NCBI RefSeq assembly: GCF_008312895.1
Contig: NZ_VSSP01000007.1
Span: 62,001-126,000 of the forward strand
DNA length: 64,000 nucleotides
Direction of reading: 5' to 3'
Source of the DNA: Luteimonas suaedae
Lineage (GTDB): Bacteria > Pseudomonadota > Gammaproteobacteria > Xanthomonadales > Xanthomonadaceae
Both the position numbers and the translations under genes were made by a program. Below, piece after piece: positions 38,213-47,641 of the stretch. How positions within the stretch are numbered: position 1 is the first letter of the stretch; each line of letters begins with the position of its first letter. The notes under the pieces are model-generated. The model saw only the letters and a program-made list of their open reading frames with translations, had not been told where the DNA came from and ran no database searches.

Positions 38213-38470
38213 ATGCTGGACAAAACCGCGAGCAACTACTGGAAGGCCAATCTCAGGATCATTTTCATCTGCCTGGCGATCTGGGCGCTGGTGTCGTTCG
38301 GATTCGGAATCCTGCTCCGGCCCATGCTGGCCGGCATCCAGTTCGGCGGGACCGACCTGGGGTTCTGGTTCGCGCAGCAGGGCTCGATCCTGGTCTTCAT
38401 CGCCCTGATCTTCTTCTACACCTGGTACATGAACCGGCTCGATCGCGAGTACGGCGTCGACGAGCAATAA
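38213..38470 (+). CDS. DUF4212 small subunit of sodium:solute symporter
   Basis: An 85-residue protein with two membrane helices (about 16-36 and 56-76). It begins LDKTASNYWKANLRIIFIC and has the family stretch LGFWFAQQGSILVFIALIFFYTWYMNRLD. These small proteins always accompany VC_2705-type symporters, thought to be their accessory subunit. Gap of 13 bases from the porin and seven from the symporter. Confidence 0.93.
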   Translation: MLDKTASNYWKANLRIIFICLAIWALVSFGFGILLRPMLAGIQFGGTDLGFWFAQQGSILVFIALIFFYTWYMNRLDREYGVDEQ

Positions 38471-38477
38471 GGACCCA

Positions 38478-40262
38478 ATGACCATGGACCAGTTCACGAT
38501 CAACCTCATCTTCGTCGTCGGCTCCTTCCTGCTCTACATCGGCATCGCGATCTGGGCCCGCGCCGGTACCACCGCCGAGTTCTACGCCGCCAACCGCGGC
38601 GTCCACCCGGTGCTCAACGGCATGGCCACCGCCGCCGACTGGATGTCGGCCGCCTCGTTCATTTCGATGGCAGGCCTGATCGCCTTCGTCGGCTACGGCA
38701 ATTCCACCTACCTGATGGGCTGGACCGGCGGCTACGTGCTGCTGGCGCTGCTGCTGGCCCCGTACCTGCGCAAGTTCGGGCGCTTCACCGTGCCGGACTT
38801 CATCGGCGACCGCTTCTACAGCCGCACCGCGCGGATGGTCGCGGTGGCGGCGCTGCTGGTCATCTCGATCACCTACGTGATCGGGCAGATGACCGGCGCG
38901 GGGGTCGCCTTCTCGCGCTTCCTCGAGGTCGACGCGACCACCGGCCTGCTGATCGCTTCGGCGGTGGTGTTCGTGTACGCGGTGCTCGGCGGCATGAAGG
39001 GCATCACCTACACCCAGGTGGCGCAGTACGTGGTGCTGATCATCGCCTACACGATCCCGGCGATCTTCATCTCGATGCAGCTCACCGGCAATCCGGTGCC
39101 GCAGCTCGGGCTGTTCTCGACCCACACCGAGTCCGGCCTGCCGCTGCTGGCCAAGCTCGACCAGGTGCTGGTCGAACTCGGCTTCCAGGACTACACCGGC
39201 CACCACGGCTCGACCCTCAACATGGTGCTGTTCACCCTGTCGCTGATGATCGGCACAGCGGGACTGCCGCACGTGATCATCCGCTTCTTCACCGTTCCCA
39301 AGGTGTCCGATGCGCGCAGGTCGGCAGGCTGGGCGCTGGTGTTCATCGCCCTGCTCTACACCGTGGCTCCCGCGGTGGGCTCGATGGCGCGGCTGAACAT
39401 CATCAACACCATCTACCCGGCCGGTACGGCCGCTGCGCCGATCGAGTACGAGGCCCGTCCCGACTGGATGCGCAACTGGGAGCAAACCGGGCTGCTGGCG
39501 TTCGAGGACCTCAACGGCGACGGCCGCATCCAGTACTACAACGGCGCCGACGAGGAGTTCGCCGCCACCGCCGAGGCGCGCGGCTGGGAAGGCAACGAGA
39601 TGGTGACGTTCAACCAGGACATCCTGGTGCTGGCCAATCCCGAGATCGCGCAGCTGCCGGGCTGGGTCCTCGGCCTGATCGCCGCCGGTGGCCTCGCGGC
39701 CGCGCTGTCCACGGCGGCGGGGCTGTTGCTGGCGATCTCGTCGGCAGTCAGCCACGACCTGATCAAGTCGACCTTCAAACCGGACATCTCGGAGAAGGGG
39801 GAACTGCTGGCCGCACGCGTCTCGATGGCCGCGGCGATCGTCCTGGCCACCTATCTGGGATTGAATCCACCTGGATTCGCGGCACAGACGGTGGCGCTGG
39901 CGTTCGGATTGGCAGCGTCGTCGCTGTTCCCGGCGATCATGATGGGCATCTTCTCGAAGAAGATGAACGCCACCGGCGCGATCGTCGGCATGCTGGTCGG
40001 CCTGGTGGCCACCTGCGTGTACATCTTCACCTACCTGGGCTGGTTCTTCATTCCGGAGACCAACATGCTCGAGAACGTGGAGGAGAACTGGCTGTTCGGC
40101 ATCTCTCCGCTGTCGTTCGGTGCGGTGGGGGCGGTGCTCAACTTCGCCGCCGCGTACCTGGTGCTGTCGATGACCAAGCCGGCGCCGGAGCGGATCCAGG
40201 AACTGGTGGAGGGCATCCGCGTGCCGCGTGGCGCGGGCAGCGCGGTCCACATCGCACACTGA
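38478..40262 (+). CDS. Sodium:solute symporter, VC_2705 subfamily (acetate/short-acid uptake)
   Basis: A 594-residue inner-membrane carrier with about 13 helices of the sodium:solute symporter family (related to ActP). Conserved parts: WMSAASFISMAGLIAFVGYG, YVLGGMKG-like AVLGGMKGITYTQVAQY, and LSTAAGLLLAISSAVSHDL. The loop near residue 345 has a DLNGDGRIQYY calcium-loop-like motif. It works with the preceding DUF4212 protein. Location between acs and the DUF294/exonuclease genes repeats the layout of acetate operons in other gammaproteobacteria. Also possible as a pyruvate or propionate carrier. Confidence 0.92.
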   Translation: MTMDQFTINLIFVVGSFLLYIGIAIWARAGTTAEFYAANRGVHPVLNGMATAADWMSAASFISMAGLIAFVGYGNSTYLMGWTGGYVLLALLLAPYLRKFGRFTVPDFIGDRFYSRTARMVAVAALLVISITYVIGQMTGAGVAFSRFLEVDATTGLLIASAVVFVYAVLGGMKGITYTQVAQYVVLIIAYTIPAIFISMQLTGNPVPQLGLFSTHTESGLPLLAKLDQVLVELGFQDYTGHHGSTLNMVLFTLSLMIGTAGLPHVIIRFFTVPKVSDARRSAGWALVFIALLYTVAPAVGSMARLNIINTIYPAGTAAAPIEYEARPDWMRNWEQTGLLAFEDLNGDGRIQYYNGADEEFAATAEARGWEGNEMVTFNQDILVLANPEIAQLPGWVLGLIAAGGLAAALSTAAGLLLAISSAVSHDLIKSTFKPDISEKGELLAARVSMAAAIVLATYLGLNPPGFAAQTVALAFGLAASSLFPAIMMGIFSKKMNATGAIVGMLVGLVATCVYIFTYLGWFFIPETNMLENVEENWLFGISPLSFGAVGAVLNFAAAYLVLSMTKPAPERIQELVEGIRVPRGAGSAVHIAH

Positions 40263-40280
40263 GTCCGGTTCTCTCCAGGA

Positions 40281-40311
40281 CCCGCCCCCGCGTCGCGGGG
40301 GCGGGTTTTTT
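40281..40311 (+). terminator. Rho-independent terminator of the porin-symporter operon
   Basis: CCCGCCCCCGCG pairs with CGCGGGGGCGGG and is followed by six T residues, 19 bases after the symporter stop. Confidence 0.93.
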
Positions 40312-40423
40312 GTGAGCGCCGGATCCCGTTGTCCCGCGCGCCTGCGCCGCGCGGGACAACGCCGCGGCCGATTTGTCATGATGGCGCACGGCGCGCGATC
40401 GCCTGACACCACGGGGGAGCGGC

Positions 40424-40942
40424 ATGCTGTTGGAATTCATCGCGATCATCGCCGCGGGCTTCGGCCTGGGCGGCATGGTCCTGGCGCTCAACTTCCTGGT
40501 CCGCAAACGGCTGCCCGGCTGGATCGTGCCCGCCGCGGCGGGCGCCGGCATGCTGGCGATGGCGGTCTGGCTCGAGTACTCGTGGCTGGATCGGGTCACC
40601 GCCACGTTCCCGGACGAGGTCGAAGTCGCCTCGACCAACGAGTTGCGGGTCTGGTATCGCCCGTGGACCTACGTGGTCCCGCAGACCAGCCGGCTGATCG
40701 CGATCGACCACCGCTTCGATCGGCGCAATCCGGCGATGCCCGACCAGGTGCTGACCCAGGTGCTGCTGGTGGCCCGATGGGAGCCCTCCCGGCAGTTCGG
40801 CGCAGTGTTCGACTGCGCGCGCCGTCGCCGCGCCGATCTGGTCGACGAGGTGGTGTTCGACGAGGACGGCGCGCCCCGCAATGCCCGCTGGATCCCGCTG
40901 GCGGAAGACGACAGCCTGCTGCGCGCCGCCTGCGGCCCATGA
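40424..40942 (+). CDS. Hypothetical membrane protein, acetate-locus accessory
   Basis: A 172-residue protein with two membrane helices (about 3-25 and 32-50) and a soluble domain of about 120 residues (EVEVASTNELRVWYRPWTYVVPQ). I do not recognise a named domain. The start is supported by GGGGAG eight bases upstream. It lies between the symporter terminator and the DUF294 gene, 81 bases before the latter. Confidence 0.75.
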   Translation: MLLEFIAIIAAGFGLGGMVLALNFLVRKRLPGWIVPAAAGAGMLAMAVWLEYSWLDRVTATFPDEVEVASTNELRVWYRPWTYVVPQTSRLIAIDHRFDRRNPAMPDQVLTQVLLVARWEPSRQFGAVFDCARRRRADLVDEVVFDEDGAPRNARWIPLAEDDSLLRAACGP

Positions 40943-41023
40943 GCGGCCACCACCGATCGCGGCGCACGTCCCCGACGCCCGCGCGCGGCGGCGGGTTGCG
41001 CGGCAGCGCGCGACAATAGCGCC

Positions 41024-42844
41024 ATGGACAGCGTGCCCGGCCTCGACCTGAGCCAGCCTCCGTTCGACCTGCTCGACGATGCCGGCCGCGCCCGCCTGCA
41101 GGCCAGCGTGGACGTCGGCTTCCATGCCGCCGGCAGCACCCTGATCGAGGCCGGCAAGGCCTCGCCGCACGTGCACGTGATCCTCAAGGGACTCGTCCAC
41201 GCCTACCAGGCCGATGGCCAGGGCGGCGAGCAGCGCTTCGCCGACTACGGCCCGGGCGACGTGTTCGGCGCCTGGGCGGTGATAGCCGGCCGCGCCCGGC
41301 TCAGCTACCGCGCCGAAGGCGAGTGCCTGAGCTTCCTGATCCCGGCCGAGGTGTTCCGCCGGCTGATCGACGACGACCCGTGCTTCGCCGCCTATTTCAA
41401 CGAGGGCCTCGCGACCAAGGGGCAACTGTCGGTCTCCGGGTCGGATCGCCGCGAAGCGGCCGAGCTGATGGGCACCCGGGTCGGCGAGGCGCAGCTGGCG
41501 CCGGCCGAGCGCATCGCCGCCGCGACCTCCATTGCCGAAGCCGCGGCGCGGTTGCGGGAGCACCGCGTGGATTGCCTGCTGGTGGACGATGCCGACCACC
41601 AGGAACCCGGCATCGTGACCCGCACCGACCTGCTCGACGCGGTGGCGCTGCAGCGGCTGCCGCTGGAGGCGCCGGTCGGGCCGATGGCCAGCCGGCCGCT
41701 GGTCTGCGTCGGCTCCGACGAGGTGCTGTTCCAGGCGCTGATCGAGATGACCGAGCACCGGATCGAACGCGTCGTGGTCCGCGATCGCGGCGCCATCGCC
41801 GGCACCCTCGGCATCGCCGAGGTGCTCTCGCACTTCGCCAGCCATTCCCACCTCATCAGCGTGCGACTGGCCCGCGCCCACACCCTGGAGGACATCGCCA
41901 GCGCCGCCGCCGGGATGAACGAGCTGATCCGCAGCCTCGCCGCGCACGGCGCGCGCATGCCCTACCTGATGGGGCTGGTGAGCGCGCTCAACGGCCGGGT
42001 GATGGCGCAGATCTTCGAGCTGCTGGTGCCGGCCGAGCATCGCGGGCGGATCTGCCTGCTGGTGATGGGCAGCGAGGGGCGCCGCGAGCAGCTGCTCAAG
42101 ACCGACCAGGACAACGCGCTGGTGGTCGCCGACGATCTCGACTGGCCGGGCCTGGACGAGGCCATGGCGCGCTTCAGCGCCGCGCTCGATGCGGTCGGCT
42201 ATCCGCCGTGTCCCGGCAAGGTGATGGTGAACCAGCCGCACTGGCGGATGACGGCCAGCCAATGGCAGGCGCGCATCGGCCATTGGCAGCGGCGCCACGG
42301 CGGCGAGGCGGCGCTGGACCTGTCGATCGCGCTCGATGCCCGCCCCATCGCCGGCGACCCGGCGCTGTTCGCCCCGGTCAAGGCCGGCCTCGTGGCGCTC
42401 GGGCAGGACCAGATCCTGTTGCACCACCTGGCTTCCGCCACGCTGAACTTCAACACCCCGCTGACGCTGTTCGGGCGGGTGCGCGGCGACGCGCGCGGCA
42501 TCGACCTCAAGAAGGGCGCGATCTTCCCGGTCGTGCACGGCCTGCGCTGCCTGGCGCTGCGCCATGGGGTGGCCGCCACGTCCAGCATCGAACGCTGCGA
42601 GGCGCTCACCGAGCGCGCGGCGCTGCCGCGCGAGCTCGGCCGCGACCTGCCCCAGGCGCTCAACGTGTTCCAGCGCATGCGGCTGGACGCGCAGCTGGCC
42701 GCGCTCCAGGCCGGTCGCGTTCCCGACAACCACCTCGACCCCCAGGCCCTGCGCCGGCTCGACCGCGAACTGTTGCGCGACGCGCTGCACGTGGTAAAGG
42801 AGTTCCGCGAGCACGTGCGCCGCGCCTTCCACCTGGTCGACTGA
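41024..42844 (+). CDS. DUF294 nucleotidyltransferase-like protein with cNMP-binding and CBS domains
   Basis: A 606-residue cytosolic protein of the type found beside CrbS/acs loci. Domains in order: a cyclic-nucleotide-binding fold (about 20-120), a CBS pair (about 150-275), the DUF294 nucleotidyltransferase domain with GSEGRREQLLKTDQDNAL (about 345-365), and a DUF294_C substrate domain. The GS-x-D-x-D-type motif fits transfer of a nucleotide to a protein; the target is not known. A GACAAT box lies 12 bases before the ATG. Confidence 0.9.
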   Translation: MDSVPGLDLSQPPFDLLDDAGRARLQASVDVGFHAAGSTLIEAGKASPHVHVILKGLVHAYQADGQGGEQRFADYGPGDVFGAWAVIAGRARLSYRAEGECLSFLIPAEVFRRLIDDDPCFAAYFNEGLATKGQLSVSGSDRREAAELMGTRVGEAQLAPAERIAAATSIAEAAARLREHRVDCLLVDDADHQEPGIVTRTDLLDAVALQRLPLEAPVGPMASRPLVCVGSDEVLFQALIEMTEHRIERVVVRDRGAIAGTLGIAEVLSHFASHSHLISVRLARAHTLEDIASAAAGMNELIRSLAAHGARMPYLMGLVSALNGRVMAQIFELLVPAEHRGRICLLVMGSEGRREQLLKTDQDNALVVADDLDWPGLDEAMARFSAALDAVGYPPCPGKVMVNQPHWRMTASQWQARIGHWQRRHGGEAALDLSIALDARPIAGDPALFAPVKAGLVALGQDQILLHHLASATLNFNTPLTLFGRVRGDARGIDLKKGAIFPVVHGLRCLALRHGVAATSSIERCEALTERAALPRELGRDLPQALNVFQRMRLDAQLAALQAGRVPDNHLDPQALRRLDRELLRDALHVVKEFREHVRRAFHLVD

Positions 42845-42852
42845 CGCCGCGG

Positions 42853-43473
42853 ATGCACGCCCTGCGCAGATGGTGGTTGCGGAGTCGGCACGGCGGTGGC
42901 GAGTGGGCGGCGCTGCTGCAGCCGGCACCGGCGGGCGAGTGGGTGAGCCTGGACGTCGAGACCACCGGCCTGGACCCGCAGCGCGATCACATCCTCAGCC
43001 TCGCGGCGGTGCCCGTCCGCGACGGGCGGGTGCTGCTGTCGGAACGGTTCGAGCGACGGATCCGGCCGGACCGCGGCTTCGACATCGAGTCGATCCGCCA
43101 TCACCGCATCACCCCCGACGAAGCCGCCGGCGGCATCTCGGTGACCCCCGCGGTGCGCGAGTTCCTGCTCTGGCTGGGCCCCCGCCGTTTGCTGGGCTAT
43201 CACCTGGTATTCGACCTCGCGATGCTGGCCCCGCACGTGAAGGCGCTCACCGGCTTCGCGCTTCCCAATCCCCGCGTCGAACTCGCCGATGCGTTCGCCG
43301 CACGCGCGCGGCGCGCCCGGCCCGACGTTCCGCCCAACCTCGAGTTCCGCCATATCGCCGAGGCGCTGGGGGTGCCGGCCCTGGCGCGGCACAGCGCCCT
43401 GGGCGATGCCACGACGGTGGCGCTGTGCTGGCTGGCGCTGCGGGGAGCCGCCGCGGTCGTTCGCACCATGTAA
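42853..43473 (+). CDS. DEDDh 3'-5' exonuclease (DNA polymerase III epsilon-like)
   Basis: A 206-residue nuclease. Exo I is SLDVETTGLDP (Asp and Glu), Exo II is HLVFDLAML, and Exo III is HSALGDATTVA, so all four acidic residues and the histidine are present. It lacks the extra domains of DnaQ and is encoded right after DUF294 (eight-base gap), as in many acetate loci. Its link with acetate metabolism is unexplained. Confidence 0.88.
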   Translation: MHALRRWWLRSRHGGGEWAALLQPAPAGEWVSLDVETTGLDPQRDHILSLAAVPVRDGRVLLSERFERRIRPDRGFDIESIRHHRITPDEAAGGISVTPAVREFLLWLGPRRLLGYHLVFDLAMLAPHVKALTGFALPNPRVELADAFAARARRARPDVPPNLEFRHIAEALGVPALARHSALGDATTVALCWLALRGAAAVVRTM

Positions 43474-43610
43474 GATCCGGGCTCGCCGTTCAGCAAGGTG
43501 TACGCGCCGCGCGCCGAGCTGATCCGCCGAGACTTTGAATCATTGACCGTCGTGCGTGGCCGCGGCTGCTGGATTCGTCGCCTCCCTGACGGAGATCAGA
43601 GGAGAAGGCT

Positions 43611-44768
43611 ATGCACTGCCGCCGAAACAGCCGCCTTGTACGTTCGTGGAACCGGGCGACGCTGTGCTTGCTCGCCCTGTCTGTCGCGCTTGCTGCGGTC
43701 CCCGCCTGGGCGACTGAGTCCCCTGCGAAGCCGGCCAGCCGCGCACAGGCGACGGCGATCATCGCCGAAGCCCGCAAGATCCTGGCGCCCCACGGCATCG
43801 ACCGGACGGAGAAGGTGCGCATTGGAGGTATCGACCAGTGGGTGTCGATCCGCGGCATGGATCGGCGAAACCCGGTGCTGATCTTCCTGCACGGAGGGCC
43901 GGGCTATGTGGCGACCCCGATGAGCTGGTACTTCGGCCGCGGCTGGGAGGAATACTTCACCGTCGTGCACTGGGATCAGCGCGCATCGGGCAGGACCCAT
44001 CTCCTGACCGATCCGGAGAAAATCAGGCCCACGCTCTCGGCCGAGCAGGCGCTGGCCGATGCTGAGGCGCTCATCGCCTGGGCACGCGAGACACTCGGGA
44101 AGGAGAAGGTGTTCATCGTCGGCCACTCGGGGGGCAGTTGGCTCGGCCTTCACATGACGCAGCGCCGCCCCGAGTGGCTGCACGGCTATGTCGGGGTTGG
44201 CCAGGTGGTGAACACCCGCGAAGGCGAGCGGCGCGGCTGGGTGTTCGCGATGGACGCTGCAAGGCGCGACGGCAATGCGGAAGCGATGCGCGAGCTCGAG
44301 GCGATCGCACCCTATCCTGCGCCGGGCAAACCGATAAAGATCGAAGATCTGTACACCCAGCGCCGCTGGGTCGCCCACTACGGCGGGACGATGGCGTACC
44401 GGCGAGACAACAACGCCGACAGCGCGCTCGCCCGCCTCTCGCCCGACTATAGTGACGAAGAGAGTCGCCGTGTATGGGAAGGAAATTCGTTCGCCACGCC
44501 GATTCTGCTCCCGCAGATGCTGGATCACGACCCGAACTTCAGGGAGCTCGCGGTTCCGATCATCCTCTTTGCCGGGCGCCATGACATCAACGTCAACGCC
44601 GATGTAGGCGCCGAATGGCTCGCCCGGTTGAAGGCGCCCGAAAAACACATCGTCTGGTTTGAGAACTCGGCGCACATGCCAATGACCGAAGAGCCTGGCA
44701 AGTTCTTTCTGTCGCTCGTTCAGTACCTGCGCCCGATCGCCGAGCGCGCGGGAGATGTGCCGCGATGA
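43611..44768 (+). CDS. Exported alpha/beta-hydrolase, proline iminopeptidase-like
   Basis: A 385-residue hydrolase with an N-terminal signal sequence (to about residue 35, AWA). The oxyanion motif is FLHGGPG, the nucleophile elbow GHSGGSWLG, the acid in FAGRHDINVN and the histidine in NSAHMPMTE. The HGGPG form is typical of the proline iminopeptidase branch, but the periplasmic location and substrate are unknown. Codon use is less extreme in third-position GC than its neighbours, which may point to later arrival. Confidence 0.85.
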   Translation: MHCRRNSRLVRSWNRATLCLLALSVALAAVPAWATESPAKPASRAQATAIIAEARKILAPHGIDRTEKVRIGGIDQWVSIRGMDRRNPVLIFLHGGPGYVATPMSWYFGRGWEEYFTVVHWDQRASGRTHLLTDPEKIRPTLSAEQALADAEALIAWARETLGKEKVFIVGHSGGSWLGLHMTQRRPEWLHGYVGVGQVVNTREGERRGWVFAMDAARRDGNAEAMRELEAIAPYPAPGKPIKIEDLYTQRRWVAHYGGTMAYRRDNNADSALARLSPDYSDEESRRVWEGNSFATPILLPQMLDHDPNFRELAVPIILFAGRHDINVNADVGAEWLARLKAPEKHIVWFENSAHMPMTEEPGKFFLSLVQYLRPIAERAGDVPR

Positions 44769-44911
44769 GGTGAAGCAGCGTTGCGCCAGACTAGTCCGTG
44801 AGGCGAGCAGCTATCGGTCGCGAGGGGAATCAGCAGGATCGTCCGGTCAATAGCTCATCAGTACACTGAGATGCGCGCGACCTTCCTCACTCCGCTCCAC
44901 TCGCTTCTGCT

Positions 44912-45241
44912 TCACTGCGGCGGCGCCGCCAGTTCCCGGGCATCGAGAAATCCGTTGCGATCGAGGTCCTGGCGGTTGAACCGGTCCGCCAGCCGCGCAC
45001 GGTATTGGGCGCGGACGATCGGCTTGCCCTTGCCGCCGGGCTGTTCGTCCGCAGCCAGCGTGCCGTCGCCGTTCGCGTCCATGGCCTCGAAGGCGTAGCT
45101 CATCCAGTCCTGGTACTCGGCCAGCGACACGCGGCCGTCGCCGTCGCCGTCCATGCGCACGAGGTATTCCCCGGTTTCGGTGATCTGCGCCCGGAGCGCC
45201 GGCATCGCCACCACGGCGATCGAAGCGGCAAGCACAGACAC
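44912..45241 (-). CDS. Exported EF-hand calcium-binding protein
   Basis: About 109 residues. A signal-like start (GTG at 45241 or 45235, LAASIAVVAMPALRA) precedes three EF-hand loops: DGDGDGRVSLAE, DANGDGTLAADE and DLDRNGFLDARE. It probably binds calcium in the periplasm or outside the cell. The proposed start lies at the T-run of the desaturase terminator, and no ribosome site is visible, so the true start could be further in. Confidence 0.7.
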   Translation of the reverse strand: MSVLAASIAVVAMPALRAQITETGEYLVRMDGDGDGRVSLAEYQDWMSYAFEAMDANGDGTLAADEQPGGKGKPIVRAQYRARLADRFNRQDLDRNGFLDARELAAPPQ

Positions 45242-45242
45242 G

Positions 45243-45270
45243 AAAAAGCCCGGCCGTCGCCGGCCGGGCT
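45243..45270 (-). terminator. Rho-independent terminator of the desaturase gene
   Basis: On the minus strand AGCCCGGCCG pairs with CGGCCGGGCT across four bases and is followed by TTTTTCG. It is 37 bases after the desaturase stop and abuts the start of the EF-hand gene. Confidence 0.85.
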
Positions 45271-45306
45271 CGTCGATCTTTCGCCGCGGCGGAATTCCGC
45301 CGGGGT

Positions 45307-46515
45307 TCACGCCCGGGCCGGCTGCAGCGAGTATCCCTTCAGCCGCGCCGAATACTCCTGCAGCACGCGGATGCCGCTGGCCTCGGCCTCCTGGCACCAG
45401 GCCTGCAGCTGGCGCAGGCGCTCGCTGGCGTCCTGGCTGCGCGCCTCCAGCAGCGCGGTCAGGCGCGCGCGGTATTCGATCAGGGTGTGGATCCGCGGAC
45501 GCTGCTCGACCCACTGCTGCAGCTCCTGGCGCGCTTCCGGCTCGAGCCAGCGGCCGTCGTCGACCAGACCCTTGCGCAGCTTGCGCGGCAGCAGCGCACG
45601 CAGCTTCTCGCCGGCGGCCCGCGCCTCCTCGCGCAGCGCCGGCTTGATCACGTCGCGCTGGTAATCGGTCATCGCCTGGAAGCGGTGCGCCAGCAGCGCG
45701 CGCATGGTGTCGGTGTCGGGCACGTTGATGTTCGGGCGCACGTCGAGCGACGGCGCCACCCGCAGCACCTTGGCCAGGCCGAGCTTCTCCAGGCCCTTGA
45801 TGGTCGCCCAGCCGATGTCGAACTCCCAGCGGCGCAGCGCGAATTTGGCCGAACTCGGGAAGGCGTGGTGGTTGTTGTGCAGCTCCTCGCCGCCGATCCA
45901 CACGCCCCACGGGGTCAGGTTGGTCGCGGTGTCGGTGGTCTCGAAGTTGCGATAGCCCCACCAGTGGCCTAGGCCGTTGACCACGCCGGCGGCCCAGAAC
46001 GGGATCCACGCCATCTGCAGCGCCCAGATCGCCACGCCGGCGAAGCCGAACAGCGCGAACATGACGAACAGCAGCAGGGTCGGCCCGAGGGTCGCATGCG
46101 GGGTGTAGACGTTGCGCTCGATCCAGTCGTCCGGGCAGCCCTTGCCGTACTGCTCGATGTCGTTGCGCTGCGCGCGCGCCTCGCGGTACAGCTCCACGCC
46201 GCGCCAGAACACCGTCGAGATGCCCTTGAACTGCGGGCTGTGCGGATCCTCTTCGGTCTCGCACTTGGCGTGGTGCTTGCGATGGATGGCGACCCACTCG
46301 CGGGTGATCATCGAGGTGGTCAGCCAGGTCCAGAAGCGGAACACGTGCGCGAGCAGCGGATGGAAATCGACGCCGCGGTGCGCCTGGCTGCGGTGCAGGT
46401 ACAGGGTGACCGACAGGATCGTCAGCTGGGTGGCGACCAGGAACAGCAACGCGAGCGGCCAGAAGCCGAACTGCAGCAGGCCACCAGCCAGGAAATCGAG
46501 TAGGGGAGCGGGCAT
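45307..46515 (-). CDS. Delta-9 acyl-lipid/acyl-CoA fatty-acid desaturase
   Basis: A 402-residue integral-membrane di-iron desaturase. The three histidine boxes are HRSQAHRG, HRKHHAK and ELHNNHHAFP, with four membrane helices around them. It introduces a cis double bond into membrane fatty acids. After about residue 285 comes a long hydrophilic tail rich in Arg and Leu, which is normal for xanthomonad versions. In-frame ATGs at 46527 and 46548 are alternative starts with no clear ribosome site for any. Divergent from mutM. Confidence 0.92.
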   Translation of the reverse strand: MPAPLLDFLAGGLLQFGFWPLALLFLVATQLTILSVTLYLHRSQAHRGVDFHPLLAHVFRFWTWLTTSMITREWVAIHRKHHAKCETEEDPHSPQFKGISTVFWRGVELYREARAQRNDIEQYGKGCPDDWIERNVYTPHATLGPTLLLFVMFALFGFAGVAIWALQMAWIPFWAAGVVNGLGHWWGYRNFETTDTATNLTPWGVWIGGEELHNNHHAFPSSAKFALRRWEFDIGWATIKGLEKLGLAKVLRVAPSLDVRPNINVPDTDTMRALLAHRFQAMTDYQRDVIKPALREEARAAGEKLRALLPRKLRKGLVDDGRWLEPEARQELQQWVEQRPRIHTLIEYRARLTALLEARSQDASERLRQLQAWCQEAEASGIRVLQEYSARLKGYSLQPARA

Positions 46516-46653
46516 TGGGAAGATCATTAAAGCGGTGAGTCCGATCATGATGGGGCGTGGAATGCGCGATTGCCATCCCTGCGCGACCGTACGGAGCACT
46601 GCGTCGTTCAGCTGACGCTTGCCGTCGTCAAGAACTGCCGCCATCTTCACGAC

Positions 46654-47466
46654 ATGCCTGAACTCCCTGAAGTCGAGACCACCCGGCGCGGCCTTGCCCC
46701 GCACCTGGAAGGACGCCAGATCCGGTCGGTGCTGCTGCGCCGCCCCGACCTGCGCTGGCCGATCCCGGACGACATCACGCAACGGCTGCCGGGCCGCCGC
46801 ATCGAAGCGGTGCGCCGGCGCGCGAAATACCTGCTGCTCGACACCGATGCCGGCAGTGCGCTGCTGCACCTGGGCATGTCCGGCAACCTGCGGGTGCTGC
46901 CGGCCGCCACGCCGGTCCAGGCGCATGATCATGTCGATCTCGTGCTCGCCGGGAATCGCGTGCTGCGCTTCAACGACCCCCGGCGCTTCGGCTGCCTGCT
47001 GTGGCAGCCGGCGGGCGACACGCATCCCCTGCTGCGCGGCCTCGGCCCGGAACCGCTGTCGGACGCCTTCGACGGCGATGCGCTGTTCGCGCGCAGCCGC
47101 GGCCGCAAGGCACCGGTGAAATCGTTCCTGATGGACCAGCGGGTGGTGGTCGGCGTCGGCAACATCTACGCCGCCGAGGCGCTGTTCGCGGCCGGCATCT
47201 CGCCGCTGCGGCCGGCCGGACGGGTCTCGCGTGCGCGCTACCGCGGGCTCGCCACTGCGGTGAAGGCGATCCTGGAGGATGCGATCGGCCGCGGCGGCAC
47301 CACCCTGCGCGACTTCCTGAGCCCCGACGGGGCGCCCGGCTACTTCGAGCAGGATCTGGCCGCCTACGGCCGTGGGGGGGCGCCGTGCCGCCGCTGCGGC
47401 CGCGCACTCAGCCAGGCCTGGATCGGCCAGCGCGCCACCGTCTGGTGCGGCCACTGCCAGAAATAG
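46654..47466 (+). CDS. mutM: Formamidopyrimidine-DNA glycosylase (8-oxoguanine repair)
   Basis: A 270-residue base-excision repair enzyme. It begins PELPEVE after Met1 removal, giving the catalytic Pro1/Glu2; it has Lys57 (RRAKYLL), RFNDPRRFG and the C-terminal zinc finger [12 protein letters not shown]...TVWCGHCQK with four cysteines. The ATG at 46654 is fixed by the need for Pro as residue 2; the longer upstream frame is not used. Divergent from the desaturase. Confidence 0.97.
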   Translation: MPELPEVETTRRGLAPHLEGRQIRSVLLRRPDLRWPIPDDITQRLPGRRIEAVRRRAKYLLLDTDAGSALLHLGMSGNLRVLPAATPVQAHDHVDLVLAGNRVLRFNDPRRFGCLLWQPAGDTHPLLRGLGPEPLSDAFDGDALFARSRGRKAPVKSFLMDQRVVVGVGNIYAAEALFAAGISPLRPAGRVSRARYRGLATAVKAILEDAIGRGGTTLRDFLSPDGAPGYFEQDLAAYGRGGAPCRRCGRALSQAWIGQRATVWCGHCQK

Positions 47467-47641
47467 CGGCGCATCCCGGGCCGGCCCGCCAACCCACCGC
47501 ATGACCGCACGCCCGCCATCGACATAGGGTGGGCCTTGGCCCACCACGTCGCCGGGCACGGACCGTCCACTCCCACAGGCCACTCCCACGGACTGCCGGG
47601 AGCCGCAGGTATATAGTGATCGCCTATCGCGGGGGAAAGCG

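Noticed and set aside
39505-39545. EF-hand in the sodium symporter (DLNGDGRIQYY)
   Set aside because: A single loop without flanking helices of an EF-hand pair, inside an extracellular loop of the transporter. Noted in the feature but not called a calcium domain.
43498-43881. Open frame starting VYAPRAELIRRDF upstream of the alpha/beta-hydrolase
   Set aside because: It runs out of frame through the hydrolase signal peptide and has no support beyond about 20 codons; no family match recognised.
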